Assembly: GCA_013398275.1 (NCBI GenBank)
Contig: VZSE01002018.1
Location: 434,942 to 498,941, forward strand
Source of the DNA: Promerops cafer
Taxonomy: Eukaryota > Chordata > Aves > Passeriformes > Nectariniidae
Direction of reading: 5' to 3'
DNA: 64,000 nt
Part shown: positions 50,613 to 62,915 of the stretch, one piece after another
How the letters are laid out: each line of letters begins with the position of its first letter
Numbering within the stretch: the stretch's first letter is position 1
Notes under the pieces: generated by a model
Told to the model about the DNA's origin: nothing
Databases searched by the model: none
Seen by the model: the letters and a program-made list of their open reading frames with translations, nothing else
Program-made: the position numbers and the translations under genes

Positions 50613-51064
50613 TACTGAGAGCAAAAACCATGCTGTGAGATCAGGTCTTTAATTAAGACTGAAAAAGCAGTTCTCATTGTATGCAATTTAAATAATAGCA
50701 AATGTATGGAAAATTCTTGCCCACATAAACCTAGTTAAAGCTGTAAAGAAGTCCAAACACCAGCTAAATACACCTCCCAGATTCTGTATTTTGTGGGTGG
50801 TCAGTTGCAACCCTTCTACATTGCAGGACAAACATTTACCTGGCATCAGACATGTGCCTGCAGGACTGAAAATCTGTATCAATCAACAGACTAGGTAAGG
50901 AATGTGAAGGAAGTGCAGACTCTTGTAACAATACCTGGCAATCCCCACTTATGCAGAGCACAGCCAAGTGCCATTCTTGGCAGACCATGAGCATTTCTGG
51001 CATGTGACATTCAGTCCATGAAAATACTTCAGGAGAGCCAATGTGACCCCTTTGTGGTTCTGCC

Positions 51065-51955
51065 TGGAGGAGTTCCGTGGGATAACACCCTGGAGGGAAG
51101 AGTGGCTCCAAAAAACTAGCTCATGTGCAAGGATTTCCTCTTCCAGGTAGAAAAACAGCCCATCCCAACAGGCATGAATTCAGGCAAAAATGCCAAGAGG
51201 CCTGCATGTTTGAACAAGGAGCTCCTACCTAAACTCAGACACAAAAAGGAAGTACACGGAGGGTGGAAGCACGGACAGGTAGCCTGAGAGGAACACAGAG
51301 GCACTGTCCAAACACACAGACACATGGCTAGGAAAGCCAGAGCCCACCTGGAATCACATCTAGCATCGCATGTCAAAAGCAAGAAGGGTTTCTCTAAGCA
51401 CAAAGGCGGCTCAAGGAAGAGGGAAAATGTGGGACAACTGCTGGGTGGTGCAGGGCTCCTGGTGACACAGGGCATCTTCTTCACATCCATCTTTACCAGC
51501 AAGTCTTGCCTTTAGGAACAGCAGCTCCTGCAGACCTTGGGGAAGTCTGCAGCCAAGAAGATCTTCCTCATGCCAGATCAGGTGACTGAATATTTAGGCA
51601 AACTACATCACTCCATGGGCCCTGATGGGATGCATCCTTCAGGCTGATGTCATTTTGAGGGCACTCTTAATAATCTTAGAATCATCTTTGTGACAGTGAG
51701 AGGTGCCTGATGACTAGTGGAAAACAAATGTCACTCCTCTCCTCAGTAAGGGAAAGAAAGAGGATACAGGGATATGCAGGCAGCTAAGCCTCACCTTCAT
51801 CCAAAGGGGTTGTTGAGTCTCCAACCTTGGCGATATTCAAAGGTGTTCTGGGTGTGGTCAGGGGCAATTTGCTTGAGGTGACCCTGATGAGCAGATGGGT
51901 TGGAGAATATGTTCTCCAGAGGTATCTTCCAAGATTAGCCATTTTCTGATTCTGA
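51065..51955 (+). mobile_element. CR1 LINE fragment in EPHB5 intron 5
   Basis: Sense-strand CR1 ORF2 5' region: ggaggagttccgtgggataa, gccaagaggcctgcatgttt, cggacaggtagcctgagagg. It jumps by internal deletion to the 3' end at about 51800 (tccaaccttggcgatattca). It is alignable by eye with the element at 61.9 kb and is in the same orientation. Confidence 0.9.
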
Positions 51956-54900
51956 GGAGATACTCATTCAGCAGTACTGACTAGATATCCACAGAGTGCA
52001 ACAGGAGTTCAGACAACTGGCTCATGGGTCATGACTCAGCCAGGATTCAAACTAAACCCTGCCACGACCTGTGTGTTATATCTAGTTATTTATGTGTTTT
52101 CTTCCCCTTCCATCTTGCCCCACAATCTTCTGAAGTTACACAGTTTGATCAACCTCAGCTAGGCCTCTGATGTTCACTAACATGCCTCTAGATTCTCTCA
52201 TAGTTATTTCACTTTCGTTACCTCTTCAGGTATCCTATTCTCCTCATATTCCAAATAGATGACAAGAAGGCCCTAGCTTTGTTCCAGCTTCCCAAATATC
52301 ATATTCTAGGAAGATCAGTCTGAATGCAGCATGGAAATTCTCTTCTTGATGTGTTTATTATCTTATCTTTATTTTGAAAATGTCTTACATTTTTCCACAC
52401 ATTTCAATTTAGTTCTGGCCCTTTCTCTAAATAACCAAAAATCCTTTAAAAGTATCTGGGATTGTCTTCTGTCATAACCTTCTACTTTTGCTCCCTATGG
52501 ATGAAGAGTGCTTTGAAAGGGCAAATTAGTCAGTTATTTTAACTTCCCTTCCCTCAATCATTATTAGTTTTTGTATATGCATTCCATTCATGCTTAATAA
52601 AAAAGGAAAATAGCCTTTATGACACAAGGTGCCATGTTTTACTTTGTATTTTATACTTGCTCAAAAGGTTTCTGACTTCATTTAAACAGTAAGTGAAACC
52701 TGAATTTTGAAAACAAGCACATTCGTTTTCTGCTTGTGATGCAGAGATTGGGCATAGTAAAGAAAGAAACTGGAATAGTTCCTTTTTGTGGAGTGACCAT
52801 AGAAACTGTTATTAATTCCCAGTCACAGCTAGGCAAATCCATTAAAGATGGCTAAGTTGACAAATGTCATTAATGTCACCAAGGGAAAAACTAAAATTTA
52901 AAAGAGTATTTTTGATGTTCCTACGTGAATAGAAAAAAAAAAAAGTTGAATTTTTAGGAAATTTTGGTGAGTGCTCAGGGTTGGAAATTAGATCATAATT
53001 AAGCAAACAGCTAACGACTTTGAAAAACAATGTATTTCATTCAGAGGACAATGAACACTCGCACTCCACCTGCTGTACCTGCTGGCATTAGCCTGGCAAA
53101 ACACAACAGAATGTAGCTTTTGACAGCTCTCTTCTTATTTCTTTCTTGTTTAGAACTAGAAAATGCCATCCCTTTGTCCCTGCTTTTGCCAACTAAGTCT
53201 ACTTTACTCTTTTGGCTCTCTTTGGAAAAGCAAACATCTTCAAGCAATTCATCATTTCCCTTCACAATCTCATAATCATACTTGGCATTTAATTCCTTTC
53301 CTCTTCTCACACCATTTCATGTGAAAATCTTCTGTCAGGTCCTCTTAAACTTCCTGGCACTACCCAAGTGTCCTTTGTCCCCATTCAGCCTCTTACACAA
53401 GCCTTCAGACTGTCTAGCACTCATTTCTGCAGCGCTAGAGATTTTTAGTATTGCCAGGTCCCACTGCTCTGATTCCCACTGATGCAGAAGGCTGCTACAT
53501 ATATTTTCACAGGTACAAGGCAACCTGGTCAAGTAACTTTTATCTTCACATACCTCTACTAGCTCTCAGAATGTCTGGACTCAGCTAAAAACCCCACTAC
53601 AGTCTGCATTGATTTGTTCCAACATTTAAATCTCTGCTGCCTTTCTTTTTTCCTCTTCTTTCTAGGAATGTAACAACTGCCTGAACGAATAAGTTCAGTA
53701 GCATTTCTCTGGCAACAGACATTACTACATGCTTTGGTGAAAGCTGTAGGGGAAAAGTGGTAGTTACAGGTAGTTACAGCTGTGCATAGAAAAAGTTTCT
53801 TCACAGTCCTTTAAATGAAAACCTGACTTCTGTCCTGAGACATGAGAAATTTGTTTACCCTGATAAGCACACTTGAAGATGTTAAAATAATGAATAAAAA
53901 TTTAGTCAGTTTTATTTTTTGTAATAATATGGTAGGAGTTTAAGTTCCTTGCATTTTTGTGTGTCAGGTTCACACCTGTGAAGAAGTATAACTTCATTAG
54001 AATTACATAATTGCCTTTCATCATGTGGTTCCTGCTATCTTGAACAGCCTCACAACATCTCCCTATACATCCTGACATTTATTTAGGTATTCACCCTCAG
54101 CACTTCAAACCTGAGCTGAAAGCAATTCCCTTCTCTTGTCTCATCTCTGTACAGTTCTTCCGGTGATTAGCATATCGTATTTGCATTTCACACTATTACT
54201 ATCCAAACAGGTTTTATTACTGCTATCCAAACAGGTCCCATGTTTCAGGCTAAGTCTTACAGTAAAGAAGGTTTTTCAGTGCCAGCTCTTCTAATTCTGA
54301 TTTCAGGCACATGGTCACTGAAGAGTAGGAACATCATAATCAGTCTGCCACAGAAAAATGTGATTGTGTAACCAAAGGATGCTATCATGCTCTGAAGAAG
54401 GGCCATAAGACTGTGACGGGTAAGCAAACTCTTAGAGGAACAGTGTTTTGGAGAAAAAGATGGAGAGTGAATAGGTATCACGGGAAGAAGAAAAAGTAGA
54501 ACTGTTTCCACACAGAACATTGCCTAAGATACCTCTAACAAAGGGGCAGGTGTTTTTTTTGGACCAGCAGTTAGAAGAAGAGAGAAAACTCAGACTGATG
54601 TATGAGTAAGCAGAATCTTCAGAAACCACCAGGACTGGCAGGTCTTTTTTTGGGTCATCTTTAATTCAATGGAGAGAAAATTTTTGCTACGGCCGTTTAT
54701 CCTGACACTGTACCTTTTTCTGGTTTGGATTATTTTTTTGTACCCTTCATGTTTTCTTGCACCCTTTTTCTCTCAGCATGTAAAATTCTGAAAGTTCTAT
54801 CTCTGCTTGTATAATAATAATAACAAAAGTAATAATAATTGTTACAATAACAACATCAACAAGCAATGCTAAAGCGAAAAGCTGCCAAAGGGATCAAAAG

Positions 54901-56607
54901 GAGGGGGGGTATGGAGAAGACAGGCCACGTGATGGAGGAAGCAGGGCCTTGTTAGTATGAGCTGTCAGCACAAATCGAGGGCAGCTCATCTCAAGCTCAC
55001 TCCTAACGATCCCAAGGAAAAGCGAGGAAAGAAAAAACTGTGACCAAACACAAAAAGAAGCCACTCAGTACACACTGATGTTTAAGGAAGTTGTCCTCCC
55101 CTGAAACAGCTTTACTGCACAAGAGAGGCACCTTAGGGAGAAGCACCCAACATACCCAAGACACTCATAGACACTATGAGACACCTTGAAGAGGAGTGGT
55201 CAGAAAATTCAAACAGAAACAGAAGAAGAGGGTAGATTTGGTGATTCCAGGAAGCAGCTGCTCAATTAAGTTATCTCTGATATAGATAAAGAAGGTTGAG
55301 ATGAGAAGCATGAAGAAAGAATTCTGTAGGATGTTAATAGAACACCCACCTTTCTCCAGGAGAAGCCAAAGGAACTGCCTGGAATTACCATACAAATTAC
55401 CCAGCCACATTTTACTGTAAGCAAAAACTGATCACTCACTTGCAGCCAGCCTCTTAAGGGGACCAGGGATCCTAGAGGTGCTTTGCTACTTGATGTCTGT
55501 CAGGTAACATTTCAAAGGGAACAAACAGATCAACCCCCTGGCATCTATTAACAGTAGGAAGTTAGTTGAGGGGTATATATATATTCCTTTTGTTTCCATA
55601 TAATAGAAACAGAAATGATAAGATGTGATTTAACCAAGCCCATGATGCCACATCTGGTTTCCAGCACTTCTCTGGAGCTTTACCAAAACCTTGTTTTGCA
55701 GGGGTTTCCACACTACACTCTGGAATCCCATACGGGATTTGTTTCAGTTTAACATTCACACAACTCTAAATGTTTGCAGACATTTTCTGTCACTCAGCTC
55801 AAAATGTTCCCCCTCTTTCTCCTCTTCATCACATTACTCCTCATTATATAATCTTAAACACGATGTGTGTAATTCCTCTCTGTATTAGCTTATACATACT
55901 TGTGAAGAACAACATATGCCCAGTCTCTTAATGCTGACATTTAGCAGAACTCTACGCCTGGATGTATGTGTCTCTCTCCAGCTCCAGTCCTTGTAAATGA
56001 TATTTACAGGAAATAGAACTCCTCTGACTACCCACACAACCCATTAGTATCTTCGTTTAGTCATCCCCACGGTTTAGTTTCTAGTTACAAGGATCACAAC
56101 ATCTTTGAATATAACTGCACAACACATTTTAATATTTCTACCATGTAAAGAGCAAAAAAAAAAAATTGTTTCTTATTAAGATGAAAATAAGACCATGAAA
56201 TGGAGAAGAGTACGGGACAGAGAAAATGAACAGCTTCTCTGGCAAACTGATGCTCACAAAATCCTCATCAAACCCTGATAGTGTCCCCTCTCTTGCACAA
56301 TGAAACAATGTGTTTTGTGTAACCCACAGTGCTGTATCTCCCATTGGAATCTTCTCCAGGGCAGCTTCTTCCCCAACAATCACATCAGCTGCTAAACTTG
56401 AGTTTTTCTGCCCAGAGGGAAGAATGGAAAGCCCATTTAGATAAGGCAGGAATAAGAAGGGCAAAAGTGAAACTGCGGAACTAGCAAGGCAGGATAAAAA
56501 AAGTCACAAGACACAAGTAAAAAGACAAAACTCCGGGACTCAACAGATAAAAGCAAATGAGAGAGAGAAGTAGAAACTTCGGGACTCGCATGCAGGGGTC
56601 TTCTCAC

Positions 56608-56946
56608 CTGACTGGCTGGTGCTAACATTGATGGTGGCAAAGTGGGGCGCTTCTGAACTCAGCTCAGTCACCAAGTTGACGGCCTGGATCTCGAAGGTGT
56701 AGTGCACACGGGCCAGGAGGTTGGAGACTTGCACGCGGCTCTCGGTCAGCCCCACCTGGCGCGGCTCGAACTGCACGCTGTCGCCGCAGCGCACGCACGG
56801 CCCCGCCGACCCCGCCGGGCACACCTTGCAGATCACATTGAAGAAAACATCCTTGCGGCCGCCCAGGTCCTTCGGCAGGCGCCAGGTCAGCAGCACGTTG
56901 GAGCCAACGATTTCATAGCTGAGGTCACGAGGAGCAGAGGGGATGC
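56608..56946 (-). CDS. EPHB5: EPHB5 exon 5: first fibronectin type III domain
   Basis: This 339-nt exon is phase 1-1, with acceptor ...ctttctag and donor G|gtgaga. It encodes one whole FN3 domain, starting GIPSAPRDLSYEI and ending ATINVSTSQS. The core Trp of FN3 strand B is visible in VLLTWRLPKDLGGRKD. Four cysteines (VICKVC...PCVRCGD) are typical of EphB first FN3 domains. NVS near the end is a possible N-glycosylation site. The exon is strikingly GC- and CpG-rich compared with the AT-rich introns around it. FN3 domains form the rigid stalk of the ectodomain. Confidence 0.96.
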
Positions 56947-57946
56947 CTAGAAAGCAGAACGAAGGATCAAAGTCCGGTGAAAGAACGGGAGAGAGGAGAG
57001 GGATGGCAGGAGGCAAAGCAAAGGGAAAAGAATAGAAGAACAAGTTGCTGCTTCTTCTCATTCTTACTCTTCTTCAGTTGTTCCTTTGAGCGAGGCTAAG
57101 AAAAACATACTCTTTGCTACATCAAGCACACACATCAACAAAGGAACAACTGTATTAGCACATTTTAGACAAACAAACTTCAAAAGAAGAGTCTTTGTTT
57201 CGAGGGTGTGACTTTTTCATTTCCCTAAAAGAACAGCCATTGTTTAGGGAAGTGCCAATCCCTTGACAGTTTAAACTTTACACAAGCTTAGTAAAGATTT
57301 CTCTCTACTGAGACCTGTGATTCTCTCCTTTGGCACCTAATATCTCTGAACTTTCTCAGACTTCAGTTAACCTGTTGCATCTGTTCCAGGAACTGGACAC
57401 CAGTTTTGCCTGCAATTATTCCTGGTGCCAGCCAGATTCCTCAATGGCATCAGAGGTAAACTCTGACAGCTGAGAAACTGCCCATGCTGTGCATCCAACA
57501 CTTCCCTCGATGGCACAAGAGACAGTGAAGAGAAGGAGGAAAATGCAGATGGTGAGAAGGCATGGGGATGAGAATGGGACAAGACACTGCAGCTAAGAAG
57601 TGAAAAGTTCAGAAAAGTAGAAGTAGGCAGCAGAATTACACTGCTAAACCTGGGCACAGACACAAAGCAAGACGGGAATGGGAGGGGCAGAGAGACTGAG
57701 CTCAGTAACAGGGAGGGGTAAGGGAACCAATATTTACAGAACATTTCCCTCTAAAGGCTGTAGGGAAACCCAAGAATTCTCATTCTCACCATCACTCTGT
57801 AGTCAGATGCAAGAGCAAAGGGAAGTTTTGGGTTATTTCAAAGGTCTTGAGAAGAGGGGAATTGCAACCCCCCCCCAAATCATTTGGGCACATTCTCTCT
57901 CATTAATTGCCCTTCTTGCTTTCAAACTCTTCATCCAAACACTTAC

Positions 57947-58102
57947 CAGTACAGGGAGCATCAGAATTGTCTGAAGCAGATCGATAGTACCGATTCTGAC
58001 ACACACATTCCTGGGAACCTGGCAGTGGAGCGTGGCTGTGGGCAGGGCACAGATGGCAGGGGTCATCTCCCACAGATACTTTAAAGAAACCAGGGGCACA
58101 GG
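57947..58102 (-). CDS. EPHB5: EPHB5 exon 4: cysteine-rich (EGF-like) module
   Basis: This 156-nt exon has acceptor ...cctcttag and donor G|gtaagt. It is phase 1-1, so it could be skipped without a frameshift. It starts mid-codon (A), then CAPGFFK, and ends SDNSDAPCT. Six cysteines are spaced as in the Eph Sushi/EGF-like region just after the ephrin-binding domain. That region links the ligand-binding head to the FN3 stalk and takes part in receptor clustering in known Eph structures. It is the most 5' exon found here. The preceding ligand-binding exon, usually about 660 nt, is not between 58103 and 64000. Confidence 0.95.
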
Positions 58103-58190
58103 CTAAGAGGAGGAAAATAAGAGAGGCAGAAGCAGAAAAATCATTAATTCATATTTCAGAAACACTGTAATATTCTTTACATTTAACTTG

Positions 58191-58207
58191 TGCTGCTGCT
58201 GCTGCTG
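58191..58207. repeat. Short CTG trinucleotide run
   Basis: About five CTG units in intron 3 sequence, just upstream (in gene direction) of exon 4. Short and probably stable. Confidence 0.8.
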
Positions 58208-61167
58208 GGAGAAGTTATTGCATAGAGCTACTACTGGTTTTGGTTCTTTATGGAGCATATTTTGTTCAAGTTGCCATTTCAAAACAGTTTATTTTATTCT
58301 ATATGTAAGTGCTTAAATTGATTCACTGGCAGATGAAAGAGAACCAGTCCTGAGACAGCTTTGGCCACCTCGAATAATTGTCTTCTCATTATTCACTCAA
58401 AGAGCTTTTAAATTGGAGAAGCCAAGGAGCCCAGCCAAGTGATTTGTCTTGAAATATCAAACAGTTACCCACACCTCCTTCCCCCCACCAAACACAGCCA
58501 CAAAATTGGATTTTTTTATGCTGCCTACAACAGTTTCATTGCTTAAAGTAATATACACTACCATTGCTGATTTTGCATTAAAACTAAGAGCAGACACTAA
58601 GACTGGCAGTCCTATTTTTTTTTCCTGTACATCTGAAAACTTCCTAGTCATGGATAAAAGCATGTTAATTAGTCAAATTTAATCTGCAAATGCATAGGAA
58701 CATGTATATGCAACAAGCTGAAACAAGGATGGAAATCCAGCCTACAGGGAAAGAAAATGAAAAAATAATTTATTAACAATATGGGAATATGGCACATTCT
58801 AGGTTTGGCAAAGATGCCTAATAGGAGATGCTTGGACCTATACTGAAGTGCTAGAACACAGCTTTTACTACTTCTATGTGAGTTTCCTAAAGCTGATTTT
58901 CTATATAAATAGATGTAGCTCTTTCAGATTTTACGGACTAACAAGCTCTGGCGAAAATTCATTTATAGCTGACATTTGGTTCATTAATTTCACAATAAAG
59001 AGCATTTACAAGGAATGGAAAACTTTCAGACAGACCCCAGATAAGCATTTGATGTCAAAAGACACAAGGGACACCCTCAAGAGCAGAACTGTTCTAGTGG
59101 TTACCGTAAGCAGAATATTCCAAAGGATTGAGGATAGCAAAAAGTTACCTAAAAAAGGCAAAGCAAGTAAGAGAAGAATATTGTACAGAGATGTTATATG
59201 AGATTAGGATCATATGTGTTCAATCCCCTTTGCGGCTACAGATGCAGTCCAGAAATAACAGCCAATAACATCTGTGGAGTCCCATCAGGTTTATGCCTCT
59301 TGTATTACTTCATCTTCTCTGCCAAAATTCTTCATGGATGCAGAGCAACCTCCACATGTACACAGATAAGAGTGGTAAGTCCTGGAACAGGCCAGACCAT
59401 AAAGGGGACTTCAATAAGTCTGAATGATAGCTATTAGGTAGGGGAACACTGTTTCTTCCCAGCACTCAAAAAAATGACAGCATTCAGTGTCTGATACATT
59501 GCCAGGTGGAAAGGAAAGGGGAAGAAGAGACTGTAGTTTTTCATGTGATGTATGCTGGTTAAGAAAAGTGTAACTGCCTTTGCCTTCAGGCCTTTATCCA
59601 GCAGAAAATCAAATTATTCCCATACGGAGGGATACGTCCATATGTTTGTATGGACAAGAAAGAGTATGTAAGATTTTATCCATTTTATAAATTACACACG
59701 TTTCATTCAATTTTAGGTTCTCTTAACAGCCACAGATGTAGAATACTCACACTTCTTGGCAAATGCACTTGCACTGAAACTATGAGTAGTATGAACTGGA
59801 AGTTCTCATCCAACACATTGCATAGTCATTCAACCAAAATTTCAGGGATCTTTCTTTCTTTATTTCACATTTGAGAATGCTGAACTTAATGTGAATGTCT
59901 TTATTTTCTTAAAAGCAATTTTATCTCATCTGTTTTTTCTTGCATCAAACTCCTTCTTGAGCTTTTGTTGAGGCTTAGAACTAATGACACATTCATTCCA
60001 CTTGTCAAGGCAGACCCTGTGGAATGGCTCTTTTTTTTTCATTCAGTATTATAGCCTGAAATCAAGTAGGACAATGACCTTGCTGCTAGTCACAATAATG
60101 AAAATGAACAGGTAATGGTAATGTCTGCCATGTATGTGATGCTAAAGGGAAATCTGTAGAGGGTACAGACTTTACCCCTGAAGTACAAAACCATATTTAC
60201 CCTACAAGGACAGTGCAAAAAGATTTCAGATAAATTCACCTTTAGCCCAACTGCAAATCATATGGAAAGTTAGCAAAGCTGTGAATGAAGAATTTCTCTG
60301 GTATTTAGTAAATAAAATTAATTTTAAAATAAACATTTATTTTTACACAGTTCTTTGAAGTCTACTGGCAACGTGCTGTTGAGCCTGGGGATGCAGGGAT
60401 GAGGTCTGCAGAGATGGCACGCTGTTGATGAATTAGCCAAAGGTAGTAAGCACAAGTGCAGTGCTGTAGGTTTTATGCAATGGAACAAAATGGTGCAGTA
60501 AAGAAAGGAAGTTTATATTAGTAAGAGCACCTCTATTGCTTAAAACGCCGTGCAAGATTTCATCCATGTTATGGGCAGCCACTCCAAGTGAACATAAACA
60601 TTCAAAAGCTGCTTGTGAAAACCAACCAACCAACACACAGAGCAAGAACACAAGCCTCTGGACAGGGACATGGTGTCAGCTAATAGATAACAATGTTATC
60701 TGCTCATATCACTGGTGCAGTACACTACTGTAGGGACAACACTCTGGAACAGGTATGTGTAACAAACACTAGTGATCAAATACTTACACCTGTTCTTAAC
60801 TGCCTCACAAAATCTAATTTCACTGTCCACACACTGTGCTTGGCACTGTATGTCTGAACCTTATGCCAAGGTAGGTTACTGCTGTCTCCCCAAGCACTGC
60901 CCAGTGTCCAGTGCCTTTTGTCTTGTCACACTGAGCTGACTCCTTGCTACCTAAGAGATCTCTTACTCACTGAGGCAGCATCTTTTTTTGAATTCAATCC
61001 CAGAACTGTAAGAGTCACTCAATGAAGATTTGTTTATTTAGGCTCAAGAGTAATGACAGCATAAGAACAGGTGACTTTACAGTAAATTACAGGTTTAAAC
61101 AAGAAGAATATTTCCACCAAATAAAGTAGCAGGCTTCTGAGAAAAACTTCATATATGAGCAGCAGAC

Positions 61168-61209
61168 AAAAAAAAAAAAAAAAAAAAAAAAAGCCAAAGA
61201 AAAAAAAAA
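61168..61209. repeat. Poly-A run
   Basis: Twenty-five consecutive A (61168-61192), then gccaaag and a second run of about ten A. There is no recognisable retrocopy body upstream on the plus strand, so it is recorded as simple sequence. Confidence 0.9.
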
Positions 61210-61574
61210 GCCTAACCACATTTAAGAAGGAACCTGGCCTGTTTGTGAAGCGATTTTGATACAGTTGCCATTTACATCTCTGCCTTCCAGCATCTCCAGG
61301 TCAAATATTCCCCTGTCCTTTATTTAACTTAAGCAGAGTGAAGCAGTCACATAGGCTCATTAATAAGCACTCCACAGCACTATGAGCTGGGTAAACTGAA
61401 GAAAGAAAACTTCACTGCAGCTGTTCCATCAATGAAACAAATTTCAGTAATATGATCACATGTGCTAGACCAGAGTAGACTGATGTCTTGGCTACACCAG
61501 TGTGTCTCAGATGGTTTTTGATGTTTACCTGTGAAAAATTGGATGGAGCTCAGAGATGACTGCTGGAATTAGCC

Positions 61575-62915
61575 TCCCATTCAGAGGCACTGATCTTCCA
61601 GGGGAACTACCACCACCCTGCTATACTGGAGGAGGAACGCAGAAGGGCATAAGGGTTCCAGGAAATTCCTGGAAAGGATCAGGAACTACTTCCTGACCCA
61701 GGCAACAGAGGAGACAATGAGGGGAGGTGCCCCCCAGACGTGATGCTCACAAACAAGGAAGGGCTCACTGATGATATGAAGGCTGAAGGCAGCCCTAGCT
61801 ACAGTGACCATGACATGGTGGAGTTCAAGATCCAGAGTGCAATGACCAGAGCAAAAAGCAAGGTCACTGAACTCTGAGACAGCAGATGTGACCACATGGG
61901 TGATCTGGAGGAGTCCCGTGGGATAACACCCCGGAGTGAAGAGTGACTCAAAAAAGCTAGCTCATGTTCAAGGATTACCTTTTCCAGGTGCAAAGGCAGT
62001 CCATCCCAACAAGCACAAATTCAGGCGAAAAATGCCAAGAGGCCTGCATGTTTGAACAGAGCTCCTAGCACAGAAAGGAAGTATATGGAGGCAGAAGCAT
62101 GGACAAGTAGCCTGAGAGGAACATAGAGGCACTGTCCAAACACGTAGACATATGGCTAGGAAAGCCAAAGCCTACCTGGAATCACATCTGGCACAGGATG
62201 TCAAAAGTGAGAAGGGTTTCTCTAAGAACCTAAGTGGCTCAAGGAAGACTAGAGAAAATGTGAGTCGACTGCTGGGTGACACAGGACAAGCTCCTCACTT
62301 CAGTCTTTACTAGCAAGACCAGCCTTTAGGAACTCTAGGTCCTGGAGACCTCAGGGAATTCTGCAGCAAGGAGGACGATCTTTGGCTTCTACTCAGCATT
62401 GGTGAGGGTACACCTGGAGTCCTGTGTTGAGTTCTGGGCTCCCCAGTACACTAGGGACATTAACATATTGGAGAGAATCCAGCAGAGGGCCATAAATAAG
62501 GTGAAGGGGATGGAGTACTCCCCACAGGAGGAGAGGCTGATAGAGATGGGACTGCTCATCCTGGAGAGGAGAAGGCTTCCAGCAATCTCATGAAAGAACA
62601 CAAATAGTTGAAGGGAGGAAGCAAAGAGGACAGAGCCAGGCTCTTTTCAGTGTTTCTCAGTGACAGGCCCAGAGGTGAATAGCACAAACTGAAACACAGG
62701 AGGTTCCCTCTGAACACAAGGAAACAATTTTTTACAGTGAGGGTGACTGAGCACTGAAGCAAGTTACCCAGAGGGGTTGTAGAGTCTCTTTCTTTAGAGA
62801 AACTAAAAAATAGTCTGGACCTAGTGCTGGGCTACTTGCTAGAGATGACCCTGCAGGAAGGGGGTTAAGGTGTACTCCAGAGATCTCTACCAAGTTCAGC
62901 TATTCTGTGTTTTCT
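61575..62915 (+). mobile_element. CR1 LINE element in EPHB5 intron 3, largest copy here
   Basis: Sense-strand CR1 begins in the ORF2 endonuclease-side region (actaccaccaccctgctata, acaaacaaggaagggctcac). It passes through the block shared with the 51-kb copy (61905-62350). It then jumps near 62385 to ctactcagcattggtgaggg and the RT 3' region, and ends near 62915. Stops and deletions make it inactive. Confidence 0.9.

Larger units (their letters stand above)
48092..56607 (-). other. EPHB5 intron 5 (8.5 kb)
   Basis: This is the largest internal intron found. It contains a CR1 tail fused to an ATTCT microsatellite (about 50480-50612), a larger CR1 piece (about 51065-51955) and a degenerate AAT/AAC-rich patch around 54808-54870. 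I see no coding exon in it. Confidence 0.8.
36565..58102 (-). other. EPHB5: EPHB5-like Eph receptor tyrosine kinase gene, 3' part (13 coding exons)
   Basis: This span is the 3' part of an Eph receptor gene on the minus strand. Eph receptors bind membrane-anchored ephrins on neighbouring cells and signal through an intracellular tyrosine kinase in axon guidance, boundary formation and vessel patterning. Thirteen exons with GT-AG borders join in one frame to about 714 codons. The order is cysteine-rich module, FN3-1, FN3-2, transmembrane helix, juxtamembrane segment, kinase, SAM and PDZ ligand. Exon lengths (156, 339, 125, 163, 115, 56, 120, 248, 216, 150, 194, 156, 109) follow the EphB plan, so I number them 4-16. 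The juxtamembrane motif YYIDPSTYEDP, the kinase sequence and the C-terminus LEPVEV fit EPHB5 (chicken CEK9) better than EPHB1-4. EPHB6 is kinase-dead and does not fit. The symbol rests on memory of the family, not on a search. The ephrin-binding domain, signal peptide and promoter are not in the window. Confidence 0.85.

Noticed and set aside
56702..56950. 82-codon plus-strand open frame rich in Ala, Arg and His
   Set aside because: It is the antisense shadow of the GC-rich EPHB5 exon 5.
61168..61209. Poly-A run as the tail of a processed pseudogene
   Set aside because: No gene-like sequence or target-site duplication could be seen upstream of the run.
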